The position numbers and the translations under genes were made by a program. Shown here piece by piece: positions 34,896 to 48,883 of a stretch of 64,000 nucleotides of DNA. Positions within the stretch are counted from its first letter, which is position 1. Each line of letters opens with the position of its first letter. Location: the NCBI RefSeq assembly GCF_010183535.1, contig NC_071333.1, forward strand, positions 4,958,587-5,022,586, given 5' to 3'. Origin of the DNA: Caenorhabditis remanei. Taxonomy: Eukaryota; Nematoda; Chromadorea; Rhabditida; Rhabditidae. The notes beneath the pieces are model-generated. The model did not search any database, had not been told where the DNA came from, and saw only the letters and a list, made by a program, of their open reading frames with translations.

Positions 34896-35859
34896 TTAAA
34901 AATATATATACTTCGTTAGTAAAATGTGAACAAACTTTTGATCCCAATTGAACTGTTTTGGCGAGTCGAATTGTTGCAAACCAACACTTTCGAGTATTTC
35001 GTCGGTATCAAAGTTATTGTGATGAATGAAAAAATCCACTGTTTCTAAATTTTGAAACCCTTGGTTACTCTTCCATTCGTTCAAAAATCGAATCACAGTT
35101 GATTCGTCGATAGTTCTGTCCCTGAAGTGAAGAGATTTTCCTTTGAAACCAAGTAGAAACTGATCTCCCGAACCACTATAAGAATAGATTCTTAAGCATT
35201 TTGTTCCGTAAATCACAGAGTTCGTACTTGGAATTCCATCATTGAAATGCCCGTCAATTTCAATGTATTCCTGGTTTGGAGAAGCGGTGAAACATGCCTC
35301 CAACTCTTCGGAACACAGATTCGAGATCTATTGATATTCTTGAGACTTGGTAGCAGTCTGGAAAGAGAAGAGAAAACTTGATGGACGACATGGGATCCGA
35401 AGAATTGGTACAATTAAGGAATGAACTGCTTTAGCGACTGTTGCCTGTTTCTGACTGCTCTCGTATGCATATTTTGTGCTTAAATATTGAGAGTTCTTCC
35501 TTCGACTGAAAAAAAAACATAATTAGTTGAGCTAGACGGCAATTACTAATAATTAATTGACCTACCGAATTGAAAGCATTCTTCCCATTCCAAACAGTTG
35601 CGTTGGTTTCACTTTTTTTCTCATGTCGAAACATAGTCTACAACCTTGTTTAGAATAATAGGGTTGAGTACAAACAGAAAAATAATTAAAATCGAAGATG
35701 TACGAGATTGTTTCAATTTTTCTAAATCGATTTTTTTGGAGACATTGAATCAAATATTTGGTTCGATTCGAGCAGAAGGATAGAACCAGAAGTTCGTCTA
35801 ATTCAAGACTTTCAAATATTTTTTTCTTGAACGAGATTTGGAAATCGTAGAAGATGCAT
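34896..35859 (-). pseudogene. F-box/FBA pseudogene, left copy
   Basis: It starts at an ATG (35859) with an LLRFPNLVQEK F-box start, but a run of seven As then shifts the frame before the expected IFESLELDELLVLSFCS. Further parts (TKYLIQCLQKNRFRK, LLPSLKNINRSRICVP, EACFTASPNQEYIEIDG, VIRFLNEWKSNQGFQNLETV) lie in different frames. The same seven-A frameshift is in the right-arm copy, so it was broken before the duplication. Confidence 0.7.
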
Positions 35860-36101
35860 GAGAAGATTCTGAATAATTAGAATTAGAACATCAAATTAAG
35901 GGATTTCAATTTTTAAATTTTTATTCGCACCCACAAAGGAACAGAAAAAATGATAGACAAAAAGGGCCGTTTTTTAAATATATTAAGAAAAGTAGGGGAT
36001 TTCTCTTGTTAAGCAATGATTGCAATAACAAGACAAGAAAGCTGGTGGTGATGGGGATTTTGAACTTGTATGAGCAGCAAGTTTGGGAAGAATTTGAGCG
36101 C

Positions 36102-36400
36102 TTAGAAGCACATGCGGTGGACGATGGATGGGCCGGACTCGTCGTACTCTTGCTTGGAGATGCACATCTGTTGGAAGTAGGACAGGGAAGCAAGCATGGA
36201 TCCTCCTATCCAGACGGAGTACTTGCGCTCTGGTGGTGCGTTGATCCCGATCTTCATGGTGCTGAAAAGAGATGGAAATTAGAATTTGAAGAGACGAGGA
36301 GTTATAGAAACATACGATGGGGCAAGAGCGGTGATCTCCTTTTGCATGCGATCAGCAATTCCTAGGTACATGGTGGTTCCTCCGGAGAGAAGGGTGTAAA
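36102..36400 (-). pseudogene. Duplicated 3' end of actin
   Basis: Reading on the minus strand, this is the last 115 bp of actin exon 3, intron 3 and exon 4 with the stop codon and 3'UTR. It differs from the functional gene by only a few bases (for example one at the isoleucine codon of LGIAD). It has no promoter or start. Confidence 0.9.
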
Positions 36401-36401
36401 C

Positions 36402-37581
36402 TTTTTTTTCAAAGATAGCTGAAACATTCAGCAATACGAAAATCAGTTTTTTGAAATAGTTCCAATTCTGATTTTTTCGATAATCGATTTTTCCTGATCG
36501 TGATTTGAAAATTCGAAAAAATACTTTTTATTTTTCTTTTGAAGTTATTGAGTTTTTAATGTCGAAATGTTGGAAACGATCTAAATAAACAAAAAATTAT
36601 GTTGAATCGGCATTCTACTTTTTGAGCATCGTGCCACAGCTTCAGAAATCAAAAGTGGCGCCCTCGGGAAAATCATGATAACTTATCAGAAAATGCTACA
36701 AATTAATCGAAACATGTACCAAAAGATGTGTTTAGAGCTTTTCTACAAAAAACATCAAAAAGTTACATTTTTAGAAAAAATAATTTTTCTAATTTTTTTC
36801 ACTCAAAAATTTTTTGATTCCCATTTTTTCCTAATTTTTGATATTTTCTCGCTATAAAACGAACATACCTCCTACTAACTTGATACAAAATGCTTCATCA
36901 CACAGAATAAAACACATATGTGTATCCTTTGTTCGTTTTATAGCCAGAAAATATCAAAAATTAGGAAAAAGTGGGAATCAAAAAATTTTTGAGTGAAAAA
37001 AATTAGAAAAATTATTTTTTCTAAAAATGTAACTTTTTGATGTTTGTTTGTAGAAAAACACAAAACACATCTTTTGGTACATGTTTCGACTAATTTGTAG
37101 CATTTTTTGATAAGTTATGATGAGTTTCCCGAGGGCGCCACTTTTGACTTCAGGAGCCTATGATCGCTACTGTACTTGTCAAGACCCTGCCCGATCCGGC
37201 AAAACCCAAAAGACCCAAAGGCCCGGACCGTGCATTAGGAAAGTTTTGAAAGCTCGGCATTAATAAACGAGTCATTTTTTAAACATTTTTTAAATTTTTT
37301 ATCGAACATGTAAAAATTTTTGATGATTAAAAAAACATTTTTCTTATTCCTCAATAACTCCAAGAGAAAAATAAAAAGTTTTTTTTTTCGAATTTTTAAA
37401 TCACGATCAGGAAAAATTGATTATCAAAAAAAATCAGAATTGGAACTATTTCAAAAAACTGATTTTCGTATTGCTGAATGTTTCAGCTATCTTTGAAAAA
37501 AAGAAGTTTATGCAAAACTGACTTATTTCAGCAGAGATACATATGAAAGTATGCAGGTGTACTCACCTATGATCGCTACTG
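36402..37581. mobile_element. Diverged, damaged palindromic element related to Y
   Basis: The arms share the CAATACG...ATCGATTTTTCCTGATC order of element Y, and the right end is TGATCGCTACTG followed by TA. The left arm lacks its outer 100 bp and stops at the inverted-duplication breakpoint. At 37155-37300 the right arm carries a second terminal sequence plus an unrelated GC-rich piece (CCCTGCCCGATCCGGC), so other insertions followed. Confidence 0.6.
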
Positions 37582-37713
37582 TACAATACTTTTCAATACG
37601 ATATAAACTTTGGCTTGAAATTGTCCAACTTTGAGAGAATGTCATGACTTTAGGAATTCATTCAATGTAAATTGGTGGGTCTCATCTAATGCACACTTGT
37701 GGGAGCTAGTTAC

Positions 37714-38110
37714 AGTAAGCAAATAGGGGGACGACCATATGTAGACCTCTAAATGTTCGACGGACCTCTTCTTATTGATCCTTATGGGTTGCCACGTCAT
37801 CTAGAGACAGGACAGAAATTGGCCTGTGAGATCATCTACCTAATACAGTAAGCAAACAGGTTACACCTAAAGATTGGCTGGCCTCTGAGTGTGTGTTTAG
37901 ACGACGTGGAATTCTATGAGAATGAAGATAATCGTAACATTCCCAGAGGCCCCACTCAGTTCAAAGGCCAACAGAGAAAAGATGTTCGAGACCTTCTCAA
38001 TAGCCCAGTCATGTACGTTAGCACAGTAAGCAAATGGGTTGAGACCACAGTTGGCCTAAATCTTTATTATTGATTCTTGTTGGATGCCACGTCGTCTACA
38101 CACACACACA
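37714..38110. repeat. Three diverged copies of an ACAGTAAGCAAA unit
   Basis: ACAGTAAGCAAAYRGG followed by sequence ending TGCCACGTCRTCTA occurs at 37714, 37851 (rearranged) and 38021. A related unit lies in both inverted arms (about 34160-34265 and 41960-42060). These are dispersed sequences of unknown type. Confidence 0.55.
37948..38032 (+). pseudogene. Decayed actin exon fragment
   Basis: About 85 bp match actin exon 2 at 38664-38750 (GAGGCCCCA...GGCCAACAGAGAAAAGATG...TTCGAGACCTTC...ATGTACGT). There is one 9-base deletion and several substitutions. It sits between two ACAGTAAGCAAA units, about 300 bp upstream of the functional start. Confidence 0.7.
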
Positions 38111-38241
38111 CTCAACGGCCTACCAACCTAATGAACATCTCGTTTTTTTCTCATTTTGCTGTCGCGGTTTGTCGCGGAGCCCCTATGTTCAATGTTGCTT
38201 AGCCGTTCATATCTTCTTCCTCTCTCGCTTATTTTTCATAA

Positions 38242-39575
<1,334 letters not shown>

Positions 39576-39817
39576 GCGCTCAAATTCTTCCCAAACTTGC
39601 TGCTCATACAAGTTCAAAATCCCCATCACCACCAGCTTTCTTGTCTTGTTATTGCAATCATTGCTTAACAAGAGAAATCCCCTACTTTTCTTAATATATT
39701 TAAAAAACGGCCCTTTTTGTCTATCATTTTTTCTGTTCCTTTGTGGGTGCGAATAAAAATTTATAAATTGAAATCCCTTAATTTGATGTTCTAATTCTAA
39801 TTATTCAGAATCTTCTC

Positions 39818-41328
39818 ATGCATCTTCTACGATTTCCAAATCTCGTTCAAGAAAAAAATATTTGAAAGTCTTGAATTAGACGAACTTCTGGTTCTATCCT
39901 TCTGCTCAAATCGAACCAAATATTTGATTCAATGTCTCCAAAAAAATCGATTTAGAAAAATTGAAACATTCTCGTACACCTTCGATTTTAATTATTTTTC
40001 TGTTTGTACTTAACCCTATTATTCTAAACAAGGTTGTAGACTGTGGTTCGACATGAGAAAAAAAGTGAAACCAACGCAACTGTTTGGAATGGGAAGAATG
40101 CTTTCAATTCGGTAGGTCAATTAATTATTAGTAATTGCCGTCTAGCTCAACTAATTATGTTTTTTTTTTCAGTCGAAGGAAGAACTCTCAATATTTATGC
40201 ACAAAATATGCATACGAGAGCAGTCAGAAACAGGCAACAGTCGCTATAGCAGTTCATTCCTTAATTGTACCAATTCTTCGGATCCCATGTCGTCTATCAA
40301 GTTTTCTCTTCTTTTTCCAGACTGCTACCAAGTCTCAAGAATATCAATAGATCTTGTTGCGGAATTAATAAGTTATTAACTCGCAACTTGAGTTATGACT
40401 CCTGAGCCGCTAGTCTCAAAGCAGATTCACTATAATCTGCAAAAGAAATGAATAAAATGAGCTTCAACAACTGCTTGACACGTGACCCGTGACCTTCCAC
40501 TACCATCACTATTCTGCACGTGCCTGGACCCAACCTGGTGACCTTACGATAAGGATTTACCCTACATTTCTGTGCATATAAGGAAGAGGAAATCGTCAGA
40601 ATGTCGTCGTCTCTCAATCAATTTCACTCTCGGCGTTCGACTGTCAATCGAAGAGGAACTTGTGGCACCGTGGTTTGGAAGGGTCTTGGTGGCGACGGCC
40701 TGCGGATGGAATGGTCAAATCTGGATGACACATGCCCGCCTGTGACAAGCAATCGGTTGGAGATGCCTCGATCTCGGACGCCCATGGAACTCTCCACTGA
40801 CATGTTAATAAAGTTGTTGTTGCTCTCCTCCCTTTTGTTCCATCTCGCACTATAAAAGTGACATGGGCTCACCGTCCCACTTGCGTGTCACGACAGATCT
40901 CGAATCTGTGTTCCGAAGAGTTGGAGGCATGTTTCACCGCTTCTCCAAACCAGGAATACATTGAAATTGACGGGCATTTCAATGATGGAATTCCAAGTAC
41001 GAACTCTGTGATTTACGGAACAAAATGCTTAAGAATCTATTCTTATAGTGGTTCGGGAGATCAGTTTCTACTTGGTTTCAAAAGAAAATCTCTTCACTTC
41101 TGGGACAGAACTATCGACGAATCAACTGTGATTCGATTTTTGAACGAATGGAAGACTAACCAAGGGTTTCAAAATTTAGAAACAGTGGATTTTTTCATTC
41201 ATCACAATAACTTTGATACCGACGAAATACTCGAAAGTGTTGGTTTGCAACAATTCGACTCGCCAAAACAGTTCAGTTGGGATCAAAAGTTTGTTCACAT
41301 TTTATTAACGGAATATATATATTTTTAA
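39818..41328 (+). pseudogene. F-box/FBA pseudogene, right copy, split by a solo LTR
   Basis: This is the mirror of 34896-35859 with the same seven-A frameshift near its start. It is additionally interrupted by the LTR at 40355-40895 and has further substitutions. The remaining FBA part reads EACFTASPNQEYIEIDG to NQGFQNLETV. Confidence 0.75.
40355..40895. mobile_element. Solo LTR, 541 bp
   Basis: It starts TGTTGCGG and ends CACGACA, with a 5-bp target duplication GATCT on each side (40350-40354, 40896-40900). The left duplication arm has the empty site. A TATA-like GCATATAAGG at about 40576 and an AATAAA at about 40808 give the usual promoter-to-polyA order of an LTR on the plus strand. The parent family is not present in the window. 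Confidence 0.9.
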
Positions 41329-42124
41329 TTACAGAAGGTTTGACAGAGCGGAGAGCTTACGCACGTTCAAAAACGTTGTCTGGAATTCGGAGGAGAACTC
41401 ACATGTTTGTGAATAAGCTGTATTTAATGGCAGATTGTTTGAAACATTCCTAATATAAAACTACTCAAACTTTTAATGTTTATTTATTCTTCCAATAAAG
41501 TTGTTTTCTTCTGGTTTTCTCGTTTTTTTAGTGAATGTCTGGGAAAAACTGAGAAGTTTCATATGACGGATCACGTTTTCTTTTCACTGACTAGGAAATG
41601 ATCCAGAAGTATTTTAGAGATCTGGGTCAAATTATATATTGATGAAAAGCTGAAAACATGCTTTTTTTGAATATGCATTCAAATTTTGCAGAACTATTTC
41701 ATGAAAAAAGTTATGCAGGTTTCTGTGAGCATTTTCAGTCGTTTTTCAAATTGGACTTCCATGTTCCTTATGGTTAAAAAAATGGAAATCTGTGCTCAAA
41801 CTTTGAGCTCATTTTTCTCGATCCCTAGAGGCGTTCTGCAAAATTTGAAAACAGTTTCGAAATCTTCAGATTACGAACTATCCAACCATGTAGGTCTTAT
41901 TTCAAAAACCTTATGTCCGGATCATTCAGTAGTGAGACCGAAACGTCGCCATCCACCTAGTACAGTAAGCAAATAGGTTGAGACCACAGTTGACCACAGT
42001 TTCTATTATTGATTCTTGAGGAATGCCACGTCGTCTACACATACTCAACGGCCTACCAACCTAATGAACATCTCGTTTTCTTTCTCGTTTTTTTTCTAGT
42101 CACTTTCCTCTAATCGTACATATC

Positions 42125-43004
42125 ATGCAATTTTTCAGAGGTAATCATGAAACTATTGAAGTTTTCTTCACTTGCCAGCAGAAAATATTTAAGTTCATCG
42201 AATTTGATAATCTTCTAGTTCTATCTTTCTGCTCCAAACGAACAAGATATTTGATTCAATCGCTTCAAAAATCTCGATGGAAAAATATCAAATTTGTGAG
42301 ATATTCTTTTGAAGAAAAAGGCACTATATATGTTAGAGTGAGATCAGAAACTTCAATCGGGTTCTTTTCTTTATTACCAATCACGCTGGGAGAGCTGGTC
42401 GTTACTCCGACGGAGGTGTTTGGAATGGGACCAGAGATTCCTATCTGGTGAGTATTTGCTAGTTTAGGCGAAGTTTGGATTTTTAGTTTAGCCAGTTTGT
42501 GGCAGAACAAGCTTTCTTTTATTATTTTTTATTCGATTTAATAACATTTCCAGTTTCCATTCCAAGAGAAACTATATCTACGACAGAGAGCAGAAGCACC
42601 TAGTTGTCCATGGAATTCATGACTATCTGTATCAATTTTTCGGATCGTCATCAATCGATTATGAGATCAACTCTGAAAATGAACTGCCACCAAGTCTGGA
42701 ACACATCAACAAAACTAGTATCAAAGTACCAGAAAACACGACTGCCGAAAAGTTATAAGCATGTTTCACCGCTTCTTCAAATCAAGAATACATTCAAGTT
42801 GACGGTGATTTCAACGGAATTCTCAGTACGAACTCTGTGATTTATGGAGCTAAACACTTGAGAGTTATTTTAAAAGGAGACCATGGAGATGAGATTCTAC
42901 TTCGCTTTAAAGGTAACCGACTTCAATTTTATACAACGAAATTTCATGATTCTACCATCTCTCAATTTCTAAAAGATTGGAAGTCAAACCAAGGATTTCA
43001 AAAC
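42125..43004 (+). pseudogene. F-box gene copy with premature stop and lost 3' end
   Basis: Exon 1 (42125-42447) and the start of exon 2 (42554-) match the intact gene at 33103-34102. In exon 2, the GTTGGAA of the intact copy is GTTATAA here, giving a stop at the KL-EACF junction. Similarity ends at 43004, so the last 40 or so codons are missing. Confidence 0.85.
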
Positions 43005-45145
43005 TAATTATTAGTTGGTCAAGAGACGCTGAGCCAGAGCGGAGAAAGTTTCCAAGAGAAAAAGATCAAAGCAGCGTTTGGCCAGAAAAAATCTGGCAAA
43101 ATTGTCGAGAAGAAGCGAGAATTGATGTATTTGAAGAATAAAAGTAGGATTTGGGGACAAAAACAACAAGACAGAATTATCAAAAAAGAAGAGCGAATTG
43201 TGCAAGCGAAGCCAATGAAAGTGGTGGATAGTTGGACACGATGTCGCCTGATTGGGTCAAGTTGACACTCCAATTGTACTCCACACGCCTGGAAATAGAA
43301 TAAATAAGTTTATGAACGGAAGGTTATTGAAAATCTAGCTTACCATTTATATACAGACTCAGAAGCAACGTGGGTGACCGATATTTCGATTTCGAAGTAG
43401 TACTGTATTAAAAAATTTAATTATATTTTTTCAAAATCAAATATTTCATTTCTTAATTAAGAATTGCATTCCTACTCTTACCCCTCATCAATAAGGAACG
43501 GCACTCTTCCGAAGTCAAAAGTGATGAATGCTTTCTACGAGAAGAAGTGTGGCGCCATTTTCCAATTAAAAAAACTATCCTCTCCAGCCACCTCATCCAT
43601 CACACCATCTGCTCGTTGCATATACAAAATCTCTTTTCTTTTTCTACTATTCCAAAGAACATTCCTCTTTATTTTCATAGGAGATAAACAAGAAAAGGAA
43701 AATCCTGACCCTGAAATCACTTTTCTTTTGAAGGAGAACGGAAATCGAAGTAAAACAATTATACTCAAGCCCGTTTAAAACCAAAAACCGAATGTAACAA
43801 CCGTTCACTCTCAACAAACAGCACCTCTACCTTCATTCCTTCCAGAAAAACTCTAATATATCCTCACATGATTCGAAAGCAGAAAACCTGCAGGAAAAAC
43901 AAGCAAACAGCAGGCTCGTTGAAATACTCTTACAACAATGTTCACAGACTCCACAGGCCGAGCCGCGCCGACATTTTGCAGTACGAGTTTTAGTGTGATA
44001 ATTAAATCAATTGAATCTCAGATCACAATCGCCAATGATCGGAAAAATGGATAGATGTGATCCCACACTATGTTAGTGAGTTAGTGTTTTATTTGTTTGT
44101 GATGTGATTTATATAACTTTATGCATTACACATACTATAATTCATTCAATCTCATTGTTATTTGTTTCTTACACCCAGCTTTTCCACTCACTTTTTTGAA
44201 CATTTTGAATATCGGACGGTCAAAAAAAAAGCTGAAATAAATTCAATTTATTTTTTGAGAAAGTCATATTTCATTTTTCAATCAAAAAGTCTATCCCTAC
44301 TCTCCCCCTTCATCAATCAGGGAGGGCCCTCAATCGAAATCAAAAACGAAACCTGCCTCCTCCGTACAGTCTTAATTCAGAAGCGTTTACAGAATGATGA
44401 ATATTTTTATGAAGAAGTGAGACGTCTTTTTTGATTAAAAAGGTATCCTCTCCAGAAACCTCATCCATCACACCATCTGCCTTGTTGGATATACAAAACC
44501 TCTTTTTTTTTCTATTTTTGACTCAAACGAAAAATATTTATATTTTTGTGAAAGGGGATAAACAAGAACCATACCTAGGAATCCACACCTTTCAATTGAA
44601 AAAAATTTGAAAAAAGTAATAGCAGGAAATGTTTGCGACCGCGATACCGGAGGTATAAGGCAATTGGAGCAGAAGGTTTTTTCACTATTTATCCAAACTT
44701 TCTTACTTAAACATTCCGTTACGCTATTAAAGCAAAAGGTTTTTTTTTGCTTTTCTATTCCAAATAACTGGCTCTCTTAAAAATTCTTGCGTGTCAGTAG
44801 CCCCTGCACCTCTCCTGGACACGTTCAAAAACTTATTTATTTTGTTTCCAGGCGGGTGGACTACAATTGGAATGCCAACCTGGCCCAATCAGGCGACTTC
44901 GTCGACGACTACTGGTAATCAATTCATGCACCGCTTGCATTGGCCTCGCTCGCACAATTCTCTCTTTTTTAAATAATTATGTCCTGTTTTTTGTCACCAA
45001 ATCCTACTTTTATGCTTCAAATGCTTTAATTCTCGCTTCTTCTTGACAACTTGTCAGATTTTTTCTGCCCAAACGCTCCTTTGATCTTTTTCTCTCGGAA
45101 ACTTTCCCCGCTCTGGCTCAGCATCTCTTGTCCAACTAATAAATT
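43005..45145. repeat. Inverted-repeat unit with internal direct repeat
   Basis: The outer 320 bp are inverted (43005-43330 against 44815-45145: GTTGGTCAAGAGACGCTGAG and its complement). A further partial copy lies at about 45185-45270. Inside, 43440-43790 and 44262-44620 are diverged direct copies sharing CCTCATCCATCACACCATCT. No coding function was recognised. The left end touches the end of the actin-flanking duplication. Confidence 0.65.
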
Positions 45146-45460
45146 TCTATGAACAATGTTGTATTTTAAAAGTGAGAGTTTTACCGCATTTTTTCTGCCC
45201 AAGTGCTTCTTTCGGTTTGGAATTTATCCCCGCTCTGGGTCCGCCTCTCTCGTCCAACTAATAAATTTCAATTGTTGAACAATCCTGTATTTTATAGTTT
45301 TTTTTGAATTTAGGAGATGATGTAAGAGGAGGATGATTCCTTTAGAGAATGATTCCCTCAAGAAACCATTCAAAGGGGGTAGGGGTTAAAAAACAGAGAA
45401 GGGAGGCAACAAAGTCAGAAGAATGACCGGAAGGGGGGAAGAGGAGATGGCACTTTAATA

Positions 45461-47018
45461 CACTGCCCGACATAAATATAGAGCCACTTGTGATTATCGA
45501 CTAACTCACAAAAATGATGATACTTCAGGAAGTTTTCAGAATGGCAAAAATATACATTTATTAGCTGAAAAATGTTGCATGCAAAACATTTTAACTCTGC
45601 CTCTTTGTTTTTGGAAAAATCGAAAAAATGTGAAAAATGGCTTCAATCTATCCGACATAAGTATAGAGCCACTCACAAAAAGTGTCAACAATGAGAAAAT
45701 CACAAGCTAAAAACATTGAATTCAGAATCTTCGTCGAAAGTTGAGTTGGTTAGAGATATTTCTCCAACATTTTCAGTTAAAAAATTTTGAGAAAAATGAG
45801 AATTTCTGCAAATTTCCAAGCCTCTCCATTTTCAGTTTGTTTTGTCCAAATAAGTTCTATCTAGCATCTGATTTTTGTCTATATTAAGTGTGTAACTCAT
45901 GAATTAAAATTTGGTATAGTTTTTGTAAACATTTGAATTCTTTTGAACAACTTAGGTTGTCTTAAATCAGAAAAGTAGGAAATTTTTTGAAATTTTGCAT
46001 GCATTTACATCGAAATTTCTGGTATTTTCCATTTTAACGAATTTTTTTTGCTTGTCAGACACCGAACTGGTTTTGTTGTTTTGTTTATCATCATTTATCC
46101 TGAATTAGATCTCTTGTAAATCAGCAAAAAAAGTAGCAACATGAAATTTTAGATCAGAAAAGTTGAAGCAAAATCATCAGATTATTCAAACTGTGTTCAA
46201 TGAGCAATTATGACAATAATTCAGCATATATCAGTGTTATCATCATAGATTTGTTGCATTTTCAAATTTTTTCCTGAAGGCGGGGCACTTTTTACCAGAG
46301 CTAAAAATATACCTCTGTACGATACAGGTGTTTTTCATGTTGCTACTTTTTTTGCTGATTTACAAGAGATCTAATTCAGGATAAATGATGATAAACAAAA
46401 CAACAAAGCCAGTTCGGTGTCTGACAAGCAAAAAAAATTCGTTAAAATGGAAAGTACCAGAAATTTCGATGTAAATGCATGCAAAATTTCAAAAAATTTC
46501 CTACTTTTCTGATTTAAGACAACCTAAGTTGTTCAAAAGAATTCAAATGTTTACAAAAACTATACCAAATTTTAATTCATGAGTTACACACTTAATATAG
46601 ACAAAAATCAGATGCTAGATAGAACTTATTTGGACAAAACAAACTGAAAATGGAGAGGCTTGGAAATTTGCAGAAATTCTCATTTTTCTGAAAATTTTTT
46701 AACTGAAAATGTTGGAGAAATATCTCTAACCAACTCAACTTTCGACGAAGATTCTGAATTCAATGTTTTTAGCTTGTGATTTTCTCATTGTTGACACTTT
46801 TTGTGAGTGGCTCTATACTTATGTCGGATAGATTGAAGCCATTTTTCACATTTTTTCGATTTTTCCAAAAACAAAGAGGCAGAGTTAAAATGTTTTGCAT
46901 GCAACATTTTTCAGCTAATAAATGTATATTTTTGCCATTCTGAAAACTTCCTGAAGTATCATCATTTTTGTGAGATAGTCGATAATCACAAGTGGCTCTA
47001 TATTTATGTCGGGCAGTG
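45461..47018. mobile_element. Palindromic element X, complete copy
   Basis: It is 1558 bp. The inverted ends are CACTGCCCGACATAAATATA and the target duplication is TA. Arms of about 690 bp surround a loop of about 185 bp (46144-46328). The loop retains part of the reading frame seen at 12455-13166. It is nearly identical to the copy at 51614, but its loop is in the opposite orientation. Confidence 0.9.
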
Positions 47019-48883
47019 TATAAGAATGCAAAATTTGAAAATGTTTCGGGTGTAGAAAGAAAAAAGGTGATATGGGGAAGAGTAGTTGGAGAAAAAAGGT
47101 ATACTCTTAATAGCGGGTTATACTTGTCATTATTAGACTACAGAATTCCGAAGGGGAGAAAATATGAGGTCTGGGCGGTAATAACGTTCCTTATGGGAAC
47201 AGCATGGGAGAAGAAATCAGAGCATTTGGAGCATAATACAAATAATATTCAACGGCGGATAGAACCATACGTACAAATCTAGGTTTGGCAAGTATGAGGT
47301 ACCGTTAAGAAATTCATGAAGAAAGAGTGTTGAAAAGAGTCAAGCATTTAGAGTGCGCAAAAGAAAGACACCCGCGTACAAAAGATTGTTGCGAGACAAA
47401 GAAAACTCAATGACTGTCTTTCTTGTTGTTATCAAAGTGTCAGACGGGCTCACTATGATAAATAAAAAACCATTAGTTGGTTGAGGAGAGATTTCACGGT
47501 AAAACTTTGTTGATCTCCATCAACAAATGAGTAAAACTTGGGAGACTACCTATTTTTAGTTTTGAATGAACTTTTCTTGCCCTGGAAAGCTAAACACTCT
47601 GCTGGCTGCTTTTTATCACTTACAGCAATTTATCAATTGAAAGTTCGATACTTTTATTTCAATTTCCGGGTTTGTATAAGATTACTGTCACAAAAGCCGA
47701 TAACTCTGAACTGAAAGTATTGCTTGAATTTTGAAAATTTTCAAAATAAAAACGAATTTTCAATAATAAAAAACAAATTTTTCCAAATTTTTTCAAGAAT
47801 TGTTTCTTCCAACTTATAACTATTTTTGTTTTGTTATAACATCTTCCAAAAAACACAATCAGTAGACCCAAAAGAATTCAACATCTAGAAAGTTCTGCGC
47901 CTCTCTTTTCCTAATTTTCTCAGTGTTCGAGTCACCGACTTTTGAATCTCTGTAACGGGTGAAGTAACAAAAAAACAGCCAACTTACAAAATCGAATACT
48001 AGACTTGTTCTACAGACCAAGAATCAAAAATGTAGTTTTTCGCAAAAGATGGAAACATCACATTCAAGTTTTTCCTGGTAGACAATCAATACTTGCATCA
48101 TCAAAACACATTCCGCATCACTAAAAATTTAGCATTACCAAATCACATTTCATCACCAAACATCAGTAAGCTGAAATTCCAGCAAGACAAGAGCAAAAAA
48201 CCAAGAAATATCAAGTTCGGGCTGGATCAGGTCAAAAAACCTTGAAAAGTACAAACTTTCTTTTCAGATCTCTTTGAAAACGATTATCAGAACTCTTTTT
48301 TCTTTTTTAGAGGAAGTCAGATATCGCATTACCAAAAAAATGAGCTTAAGTTTGAGCACGCTAGTATATATAGGAGAAAATAAAGAAATACTGTATTATT
48401 TTTATTTCAATTTTATTAAACGCAGTGTGTGTTCGACTCACCTTTTCTTATTATTATTATTAACAATGGAAAACAAATTTCATGCAGCAGATGTTTCTTG
48501 TTGCTTTACTCATTTTTTTCCATATTATACTTTGAACAAGTATTTTTCAGCACCATTGACATTCTCTTTTTTCAAATACTTACTAATTCCACGATACTCT
48601 TCAAAATCTAAACATTTTTTCCGGATAGCGTCCTTATTAATTTTGATCTATTGAACTTTTCTCGACAACTCTGAATGTTCTATGATCAAAATATGTTTGT
48701 CACACCCACGCGAAACAAATTTTATTCGATTAGGCCATTTTTTCATGTTGAAAATCTCATGCTCGTTCTCTGTTGTCTCACAATGTTTTATGGCGGTTGG
48801 TTCCCATCGTTTTATCATGATCATTGATCTCTTCCGCCTATATAAACTGCCGCTCGCTGGAGGTTTTCCATCGCATTTCCGAA
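47019..48883. other. Gene-free region including a dispersed repeat
   Basis: A 90-codon open frame at 46992-47282 starts inside the X terminus and has no motif I recognise. At 48075-48340 a CATCACCAAA/GCATTACCAAA-rich repeat matches 28830-29060. From about 48650 the sequence is the promoter region shared with the minus-strand NTF2-like gene, with TATATAAAC at 48838. Confidence 0.45.

Larger units (their letters stand above)
33220..36400. repeat. Left arm of a 3.2-kb inverted duplication around actin
   Basis: This is the reverse complement of 39284-43004 apart from the 546 bp (LTR plus target duplication) inserted in the right arm. Identity is very high near the actin end and lower towards 33220. 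It carries an F-box gene, an F-box pseudogene and the 3' end of actin. It stops within actin at 36400, next to a damaged fold-back element. Confidence 0.9.

Noticed and set aside
36006..36365. 119-codon frame, repeated at 39312-39671 on the other strand
   Set aside because: It is antisense to actin exon 4 and its 3'UTR, and appears twice only because that region is duplicated.
40858..41328. 156-codon frame beginning MTWAHRP
   Set aside because: Its start lies in the solo LTR and it reads through into the F-box pseudogene, so it is a chance fusion.
46992..47282. 96-codon open frame
   Set aside because: It begins inside the terminal repeat of element X and has no recognisable domain.
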